From Stenotrophomonas oahuensis (lineage in GTDB: Bacteria; Pseudomonadota; Gammaproteobacteria; Xanthomonadales; Xanthomonadaceae), in NCBI RefSeq assembly GCF_031834595.1, contig NZ_CP115541.1:1647001-1711000 (forward strand): a stretch of 64,000 nt of DNA, in the 5' to 3' direction. This document shows, piece by piece, positions 56,529-64,000 of this stretch. Every line of letters starts with the position of its first letter. Position 1 is the stretch's first letter. The position numbers and the translations under genes were made by a program. The notes below the pieces were generated by a model, which ran no database searches, was not told the DNA's origin, and saw only the letters and a list, made by a program, of their open reading frames with translations.

Positions 56529-58112
56529 ATGCATATGAAATCCCTTCTGGCCCCGGTGGCCGCCATCGCCCTGCTCTGGTCGGCCACCACCCACGCCGCC
56601 GAATCCACCTCCCCCACCTGGAAGCGCGGTATCGAAAACCAGCGCCAGGCGGATCTGGGCAACGGCACCTTCCTCAATCCGGTGTTCGCCGGTGACCGCC
56701 CGGACCCGTCGGTGCTGAAGGACGGCGAGGACTACTACCTCACCCTGTCCTCGTTCGACGCCTACCCCGGCCTGCCGATCTGGCACTCGCGCGACCTGGT
56801 GAACTGGCAGCCGCTGGGCCATGCCATCACCAAAAACGTGGGCGCGATCTGGGCCCCGGACATCGTCAAGCACGAAGGCCGCTACTACATCTACTTCCCG
56901 GCCCGCACCGCCGAGGCGCGCAGCAACTTCGTGGTCTGGTCCTACAGCATCAACGGTCCGTGGAGCGAGCCCATTGACCTCGGCCTGGCCGGCTACATCG
57001 ACCCGGGTCATGCGGTGGGTGAAGACGGCAAGCGCTACCTGTTTCTCAGTGGTGGGGACTACGTGCAGCTGGCCGACGACGGCCTGAGCGTGGTCGGCAC
57101 GCCCAAGCATGTGTACGACGGCTGGAAGTACCCGGAAAGCTGGGACGTCGAGGCGTACGCGCAGGAAGGCCCGAAGATCAACTTCCACAACGGCTGGTAC
57201 TACATGACCACCGCCGTGGGCGGCACCGCCGGTCCGCCGACGGGGCACATGGTGATCACTGCGCGCTCGCGTTCGATCCATGGGCCATGGCAGAACTCGC
57301 CGCACAACCCCATTACCCGCACTCAGTCCAAGGACGAGCCGTGGTGGTCGCGCGGCCACGCCACCGTGGTCGAAGGCACCGATGGGCGCTGGTGGATGAT
57401 CTACCACGGCTATGAGAACGGTTACTGGACCCTGGGCCGGCAGGCCCTGCTGGAGCCGATCGAATGGACCGACGACGGCTGGTTCGTGGCCAAGGGCGGC
57501 GACCTCGGCCAGCCGCTGGCCAAGCCCTCCGGTAGCTCCGTGGGTCCGCATGGCATGGCGCTGTCGGATGACTTCAAGGGCAAGACCCTCGGCTCGCAAT
57601 GGTCGTTCTTCAACCCGACCCAGGACGAGTACCGCCGCCTGACCTTCACCGGCAACGGCCTGGAGCTGCAGGGCAAGGGCGAAACCCCGCGCGACAGCTC
57701 GCCGCTGACCGTGATTGCCGGCGACCAGGCCTACCAGTACGAGGTCGAGATGGACATCGCCCCCGGCGCGGTGGGCGGTGCCCTGTTGTTCTACAGCGAC
57801 CGGCTGTACGTGGGCGTGGGCAGCAATGGTGAGAAGTTCATCATGCACCGCTACGGCGAGGAGCGCCCTACCCGGCTGGAGCCCAGCCGCAAGGGCGGCA
57901 AGCTGTGGCTGCGGGTCACCAACAACCGCCACATCGTGACCATTCACACCTCGACCGATGGCAGGGTCTGGCAGAAGTACCCGGTTCAGATGGAAGTCTC
58001 CGGCTACCATCACAATGTGGCTGGCAAGTTCCTTGCCCTCAAGCCGGCCCTGTACGCGGCCGGGGACGGCAAGGTTACCTTCCGCAAGTTCCGCTACCGC
58101 GCGCTCGATTGA
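56529..58112 (+). CDS. Secreted glycoside hydrolase family 43 protein with C-terminal concanavalin-like domain
   Basis: 527 residues from ATG 56529, 8 bases after the dctM stop. Signal peptide (LLAPVAAIALLWSATTHA-AE). The five-bladed propeller begins with the catalytic base in FAGDRPDPSVLKDGEDYYL; the transition-state Asp is likely in GAIWAPDIVKHEGRYYIYF or AGYIDPGHAV and the acid Glu in VEAYAQEGPKINFHNGWYY. From about 360 a beta-sandwich follows (FKGKTLGSQWSFFNP ...). GH43 enzymes act on arabinan, xylan or galactan side chains. Last gene of the TRAP operon. Confidence 0.92.
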   Translation: MHMKSLLAPVAAIALLWSATTHAAESTSPTWKRGIENQRQADLGNGTFLNPVFAGDRPDPSVLKDGEDYYLTLSSFDAYPGLPIWHSRDLVNWQPLGHAITKNVGAIWAPDIVKHEGRYYIYFPARTAEARSNFVVWSYSINGPWSEPIDLGLAGYIDPGHAVGEDGKRYLFLSGGDYVQLADDGLSVVGTPKHVYDGWKYPESWDVEAYAQEGPKINFHNGWYYMTTAVGGTAGPPTGHMVITARSRSIHGPWQNSPHNPITRTQSKDEPWWSRGHATVVEGTDGRWWMIYHGYENGYWTLGRQALLEPIEWTDDGWFVAKGGDLGQPLAKPSGSSVGPHGMALSDDFKGKTLGSQWSFFNPTQDEYRRLTFTGNGLELQGKGETPRDSSPLTVIAGDQAYQYEVEMDIAPGAVGGALLFYSDRLYVGVGSNGEKFIMHRYGEERPTRLEPSRKGGKLWLRVTNNRHIVTIHTSTDGRVWQKYPVQMEVSGYHHNVAGKFLALKPALYAAGDGKVTFRKFRYRALD

Positions 58113-58153
58113 GCGCAGCGGTAGACTCTTCCGACCCATCCGGTTTGAACTCC

Positions 58154-60242
<2,089 letters not shown>

Positions 60243-60308
60243 CCCGTATCGCAGCGCCCGCATTGCGCGGGCGCTGCCTGTGCCGCATTGGAAAAGGATC
60301 GCAACGCA

Positions 60309-61064
60309 ATGGCTAATCCGTTCAGTCTGGAAGGCAAGATCGCTCTGGTTACCGGTGGCAACACCGGCCTGGGGCAGGGCATCGCAGTAGCGCTGGCGCA
60401 GGCCGGTGCCGACGTGGCCGTGGCCGGCATCGCGCCGCCCACCGACACCATCGCCAAGATCACCGCGCTGGGCCGTCGCTGCCTGGCCATTGAAGCCAAC
60501 CTGATCAGCATCGAACCGGTCGAGCGCGTGGTGCGCGAAACCATCGAAGGGCTGGGCGGGCTGGACATCCTGGTCAACAACGCCGGCCTGATCCGCCGCG
60601 CAGATGCAGTGGAGTTCAGCGAGCAGGACTGGGACGACGTGATGAACGTCAACATCAAGTCCGCGTTCTTCATCTCGCAGGCAGCCGGCAAGCACTTCAT
60701 CGCCCAGGGCAGCGGCAAGATCATCAACATCGCCTCGATGTTGTCGTTCCAGGGTGGCATCCGGGTGCCGTCGTACACCGCCAGCAAGAGCGGCATCGCC
60801 GGCATCACCCGTCTGCTCGCCAACGAATGGGCGTCCAAGGGCATCAACGTCAACGCGATCGCGCCGGGCTACATGGCCACCGACAACACCGCCGCGCTGC
60901 GTGCCGATGAAGACCGCAACAAGTCGATCCTGGATCGCATTCCGGCCGCGCGCTGGGGCAACCCGGAAGACCTGGCCGGTGCCGCGGTGTTCCTGGCCTC
61001 GCGCGCATCGGACTACGTGAACGGTGCGGTGCTGCCGGTCGACGGTGGTTGGTTGGCGCGGTAA
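60309..61064 (+). CDS. kduD: 2-dehydro-3-deoxy-D-gluconate 5-dehydrogenase
   Basis: 251 residues, short-chain dehydrogenase. NAD site TGGNTGLGQGIA, NNAG at about 88-91, catalytic Ser in INIASMLSF and YTASK (Tyr/Lys). It reduces the KduI product to 2-keto-3-deoxygluconate, the substrate of KdgK about 20 kb away. ATG 60309 follows an AAAGGA. Confidence 0.96.
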   Translation: MANPFSLEGKIALVTGGNTGLGQGIAVALAQAGADVAVAGIAPPTDTIAKITALGRRCLAIEANLISIEPVERVVRETIEGLGGLDILVNNAGLIRRADAVEFSEQDWDDVMNVNIKSAFFISQAAGKHFIAQGSGKIINIASMLSFQGGIRVPSYTASKSGIAGITRLLANEWASKGINVNAIAPGYMATDNTAALRADEDRNKSILDRIPAARWGNPEDLAGAAVFLASRASDYVNGAVLPVDGGWLAR

Positions 61065-61071
61065 TCCGCGC

Positions 61072-61163
61072 GTGCCGACCAACGGTCGGCACCTACCGTT
61101 TCGGTGACGCACGTCGAACGCGGTGCTTGAAAACACGGTAGGTACCGACCGTTGGTCGGTACC
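61072..61163. repeat. Inverted pair of GTAG palindromic elements
   Basis: 61072-61096 (minus, core GTGCCGACC) and 61138-61163 (plus, core GGTACCGACC), between kduD and the SGNH-cupin gene. Confidence 0.9.
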
Positions 61164-61185
61164 CTCCAACTCCAGGAGCCCGAAC

Positions 61186-62292
61186 ATGCAACGCATCCTG
61201 CTCCCGATCCTGCTGTTCCTCGCCCCCCTTGCAACACACGCCGCGCCCCATCGCGTCTTCATCGCCGGTGACTCCACCGCCGCCGAGTATGGCCCGGACC
61301 GCGCCCCGCAGGCAGGCTGGGGCCAAGCATTACAGAGCTACCTCGACCCCGCGCAATGGCAGGTGCACAACCACGCCAAAGGCGGCCGCAGCGCCCGCAG
61401 CTTCATCGAAGAGAAGCGCCTCGACGCCATTGCCGCCGAGCTGAAGCCCGGCGACGTGCTGTTGATCGGTTTCGGCCACAACGACGCCAAGTTCGAAGAC
61501 CCCACCCGATACAACGACCCCGCGCAGGCGTATCCGCAGTACCTGCTGCGCTACGTGCAACTGGCCCGTGACAAGCGCGCCACACCGATTCTGGTCACGC
61601 CCGCCGCGCGCCTGCTGTACGACTTCGGCTCGCTGCTGGATACCCACGGCCTGTACACCCAGGCGATGAAACAACTGGCGCAGCAGGAAAACGTCGCGCT
61701 GATCGACCTCAACGCACGCTCCAGCCAATGGATCCGCGCACTGGGCGAGCAGGGCGCACGTCCGTACTTCCTGTTTGTGCCGGAACAGAACAAGGCCGAC
61801 GGCACTCACTTCAGCGTGGCCGGTGCCAACGCCGTGGCCTGCCTGGTGGTGCGCGAGTGGGTCGGGCTGCAGCCAGAAATGAAGGGTGCATTGAAGCGCG
61901 ACATTGATTGCGATGTGACCCAGCCGGCAGGGCAGGGTGCAGACGCTGCCAAGCCGTCCCGCGTGGTGCACGAACGCGACATCGCGGTCAGCCAGCCCGG
62001 TCCGCATGGCGGGGCAGGGCCAACCACCGCGTATCCGTTCTTCGCCGAAGACAACCTGCCGTTCGTGCTGCGCAAGCGCGTGCTGCACAAGGGGGCGGGC
62101 ATTGGCCTACATCCGCAGCACAAGGACGAGATCTATTACATCGTCAGCGGGCAGGGCAGCTATGTGCTGGATGGCAAGCAGTACGACGTGGCGGCAGGGG
62201 ATGCCCTGCTGACCCGGGTCGGCAGCGTGCACGCGCTGCAGCAGCGCGGCGAGCAGGATCTGGTGGTGCTGCTGGCGTATCCATCCCGGTAG
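61186..62292 (+). CDS. SGNH-hydrolase (rhamnogalacturonan acetylesterase-like) fused to a cupin
   Basis: 368 residues. Signal peptide (LLPILLFLAPLATHA-AP). The SGNH/CE12 esterase part (about 20-235) has block I FIAGDSTAAEYGPDRAPQAG (Ser nucleophile), GGRSARSFIEE (Gly), GFGHNDAKFEDP (Asn) and KADGTHFSVAGA (Asp-His). A linker leads to a small cupin domain (about 285-365): HKGAGIGLHPQHKDEIYYIV ... SYVLDGKQYDVAAGD. CE12 enzymes remove acetyl groups from rhamnogalacturonan. The cupin fusion is unusual; it may bind a sugar or act as an isomerase. GGAG precedes the ATG; the TAG stop comes from a GTAG element. Confidence 0.9.
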   Translation: MQRILLPILLFLAPLATHAAPHRVFIAGDSTAAEYGPDRAPQAGWGQALQSYLDPAQWQVHNHAKGGRSARSFIEEKRLDAIAAELKPGDVLLIGFGHNDAKFEDPTRYNDPAQAYPQYLLRYVQLARDKRATPILVTPAARLLYDFGSLLDTHGLYTQAMKQLAQQENVALIDLNARSSQWIRALGEQGARPYFLFVPEQNKADGTHFSVAGANAVACLVVREWVGLQPEMKGALKRDIDCDVTQPAGQGADAAKPSRVVHERDIAVSQPGPHGGAGPTTAYPFFAEDNLPFVLRKRVLHKGAGIGLHPQHKDEIYYIVSGQGSYVLDGKQYDVAAGDALLTRVGSVHALQQRGEQDLVVLLAYPSR

Positions 62293-62348
62293 CGCCGGCC
62301 GTTGGCCGGCCCATGCGATGTCGAGGGCCGGCCAACGGCCGGCGCTAC
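62289..62348. repeat. Inverted pair of GTAG palindromic elements
   Basis: 62289-62311 (plus; its TAG is the stop of the SGNH-cupin gene) and its reverse complement at 62326-62348, 14 bases apart. The pair can fold into a long perfect hairpin. Confidence 0.92.
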
Positions 62349-62363
62349 CGAGGTCCGGGCGAC

Positions 62364-62406
62364 TCGCTAACCTTCAAATGCTCCAGACGCTTTTGAAGGT
62401 TAGCGA
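62364..62406. repeat. Perfect 15-bp inverted repeat
   Basis: TCGCTAACCTTCAAA (62364-62378) and TTTGAAGGTTAGCGA (62392-62406) around a 13-base loop, between convergent genes. Not a GTAG element. There is no U-run after either arm, so its role as a terminator is doubtful. Confidence 0.75.
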
Positions 62407-62449
62407 TCTAAACTTCAAAGCCCGGTGAAATACGACACCGCGAAGACTG

Positions 62450-62474
62450 GTAGGTCACGACCGTTGGTCGTGAC
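62450..62474 (+). repeat. GTAG palindromic element
   Basis: GTAGGTCACGACC ... GGTCGTGAC, nine bases from the phhA stop; the same sequence class as 59257. Confidence 0.88.
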
Positions 62475-62482
62475 CCTGCACA

Positions 62483-63379
62483 TCAAACATCCCCACCTTC
62501 CGCCCAGCCTTCGCCCGTGCCCTTGTGGAACACGTGGTCGAAGTCCTGCACATCACCGGCCGGCAGATGCGTCTGCTGTTCCAGCGCGGCATAGATCGGG
62601 GTGAAGTCCGGATCGGTCGCCTGCATCAGCTGCTCGAAGCTGTCGATCACGAAGTAGGTCTTCTGGAAGGTGTCGATGCGGTAGCGGGTGCGCATGATCC
62701 GCTCCAGGTCAAACCCGATCCGGTTCGGCGCGTCCGACTCCAGCGAGTACAGCGACTCGCCCTTGGACGACACAATGCCGGCACCGTAGATGCGCAGGCC
62801 ATCCGGCGTGTTGATCAGCCCGAACTCCACGGTGTACCAGTACAGGCGGGTCAGGTTCTGCAGCGCATCCGGGCCGATCGCGTGGGCTTTGACCCCGCCA
62901 CGGCCATACGCGGCCATGTAGTCGGCAAACACCGGGTTCATCAGCAGCGGCACGTGCCCGAACAGGTCGTGGAACATGTCCGGTTCGGCGATGTAGTCGA
63001 TCTGGTCCGGGCGGCGGATCCACCAGGTGACCGGGAAGCGCCGATTGGCCAGATGGTCGAAGAAATCCAGCTCAGGCAGCAGCCCTTCCACACCCACCAG
63101 CGTCCAGCCCGTGGCGGCACCCAGCACCTCGTTGAGCTGGTCAAAGCGCGGAATCATGTGCGCGCTCATGCCCATCTCGTCCTGCGCCTTCAGGAACTCG
63201 TCGCAGGCGCGGCCTTCCAGCAGCTCACGCTGGCGCTGATACAGCGTGCTCCAGGTGGCGTGGTCGTCGGCGCTGTAGCTGTCCCAGGGTTGTTCCACCA
63301 CGGCGGTGGTATACACCGGCACATAGCCCTTGTCGGTCTCGTGGCGTTCGACGCGGCGGGGGGCGGTGGCGGTTTCCAT
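62483..63379 (-). CDS. phhA: Phenylalanine 4-monooxygenase
   Basis: 298 residues, iron- and pterin-dependent, converts phenylalanine to tyrosine. Iron ligands are the two His of FHDLFGHVPLL and the Glu of LYWYTVEFGLI. Other conserved segments: GYVPVYTTAVVEQPWDSYS and IDSFEQLMQATDPDFTP. It is divergent from an Lrp/AsnC gene, which probably controls it. Confidence 0.97.
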   Translation of the reverse strand: METATAPRRVERHETDKGYVPVYTTAVVEQPWDSYSADDHATWSTLYQRQRELLEGRACDEFLKAQDEMGMSAHMIPRFDQLNEVLGAATGWTLVGVEGLLPELDFFDHLANRRFPVTWWIRRPDQIDYIAEPDMFHDLFGHVPLLMNPVFADYMAAYGRGGVKAHAIGPDALQNLTRLYWYTVEFGLINTPDGLRIYGAGIVSSKGESLYSLESDAPNRIGFDLERIMRTRYRIDTFQKTYFVIDSFEQLMQATDPDFTPIYAALEQQTHLPAGDVQDFDHVFHKGTGEGWAEGGDV

Positions 63380-63505
63380 CGGCGTGGACTCCTGGGAAGT
63401 GATTCATGATGCTAGGGCAGGGGGCGCGCAACAGGGTTGCAAAGTTGCACGCATATCCCGGTTTGGCGCAATATCGTTGCGTCCATTCCATGTTGCGGAG
63501 CAGCA

Positions 63506-63988
63506 ATGACCGGAGTAACCCAGTTCGACCGCACGGATCTGCGTTTGCTGGCTGAGATCCAGCAGCACGGCCGCGCCACCAACGCCGAGCTGGCCGCCCG
63601 GGTGAATCTGTCCGCTTCGGCCTGCCTGCGACGGGTACAGCGGCTCGAGGCGGAAGGGGTGATCGCCGGTTACGGCGCGCGACTGGAACCCAAGCGGATC
63701 GGCCTGGGTCTGCAGGCCTTCGTGCGCGTGCAGCTGGAGAAGCACGACCAGCAGGCCATCGCGTTGTTCGCCGACAGCGTGATCGAGTGGGACGCGGTGG
63801 TGGCATGCCACGCGCTTACTGGTGATATGGATTACCTCCTGCACGTCTATGTGCGCGACCTCGAACATTTCTCCAGCTTCCTGCTCGACAAGCTGCTCAA
63901 CGCCGCCGGCGTGGCCGACGTCAACTCGAGCTTCGTGCTGCGTACCGTAAAAGACTTCCAGTCGTTACCGCTGACACAACTCGAGTAG
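63506..63988 (+). CDS. Lrp/AsnC family transcriptional regulator
   Basis: 160 residues. The N-terminal helix-turn-helix reads LDRTDLRLLAEIQQHGRATNAELAARVNLSASACLRRVQRLEAEG in outline (FDRTDLRLLAEIQQHGRATN at its start); the C-terminal RAM domain (ALTGDMDYLLHVYVRDLEHF) binds amino acids. In many bacteria such a gene next to phhA regulates phenylalanine or tyrosine catabolism. The 126-base divergent spacer contains both promoters. The TAG stop lies in a GTAG element. Confidence 0.94.
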   Translation: MTGVTQFDRTDLRLLAEIQQHGRATNAELAARVNLSASACLRRVQRLEAEGVIAGYGARLEPKRIGLGLQAFVRVQLEKHDQQAIALFADSVIEWDAVVACHALTGDMDYLLHVYVRDLEHFSSFLLDKLLNAAGVADVNSSFVLRTVKDFQSLPLTQLE

Positions 63989-64000
63989 AGCCGGGCTTGC
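63985..64000 (+). repeat. GTAG palindromic element, cut by the window end
   Basis: GTAGAGCCGGGCTTGC, the first 16 bases of the element; its TAG is the stop of the Lrp/AsnC gene. Confidence 0.85.

Overview
The window covers a chromosomal replication origin and its flanks in a high-GC gammaproteobacterium of the Xanthomonadaceae, most probably Stenotrophomonas. Three things point there: the origin gene order (yidC-rnpA-rpmH on the minus strand, then dnaA-dnaN-recF-gyrB, a CPBP protease, an M48 protease, a TPR protein and tonB-exbB-exbD-exbD on the plus strand); several TonB-dependent receptors of the xanthomonad type; and dozens of short palindromes headed by GTAG, which match the GTAG (SMAG) REP elements described in Stenotrophomonas maltophilia. 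I saw no rRNA gene, tRNA gene or CRISPR array.

Layout. 1-1805: a minus-strand lipoprotein joining a NodB polysaccharide deacetylase to a caspase-like domain, cut by the window edge. 1920-4260: yidC, rnpA and rpmH. 4261-11606: dnaA, dnaN, recF and gyrB, with DnaA boxes in three spacers and four strong parS-like palindromes between 7.2 and 9.0 kb. 11677-20147: housekeeping and envelope genes, including the TonB energiser operon, cardiolipin synthase and pdxJ. 20412-21503: a radical SAM protein. About 21.5-28.4 kb: an accessory island of small, unrecognised lipoproteins and membrane proteins, entered by an IS256-family element whose target duplication and interrupted host gene can be reconstructed exactly. 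28.4-29.2 kb: a SymE-like gene with a structured upstream region.

29229-37129: a 2OG-Fe(II) oxygenase, fbp, an aromatic/aspartate aminotransferase, a TonB-dependent receptor and several small proteins. 37281-62292 holds a largely coordinated uronate (pectin-like polysaccharide) utilisation region: eda and kdgK, a large TonB-dependent receptor, a 1266-residue secreted LamG-containing candidate lyase or hydrolase, two secreted esterases, a fumarylacetoacetase-fold enzyme, a three-part TRAP transporter, a GH43 enzyme, a LacI-family regulator, kduI, kduD and an SGNH esterase fused to a cupin. An unrelated block (phzF-like gene, lipoprotein, cysteine dioxygenase-like gene) sits inside it. The same operator-like sequence (core AATGACACCG) lies upstream of kdgK-eda, the receptor, the TRAP operon and kduI, which suggests one LacI-type regulon. 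The expected flow is extracellular depolymerisation and deacetylation, uptake through the receptor and TRAP system, isomerisation by KduI, reduction by KduD to KDG, phosphorylation by KdgK and cleavage by Eda.

62483-63988: phhA and a divergent Lrp/AsnC regulator. Five genes in the window take their TAG stop codon from an abutting GTAG palindrome. Coordinates and motifs were read by eye from the sequence; family names rest on recognised motifs and not on database searches.
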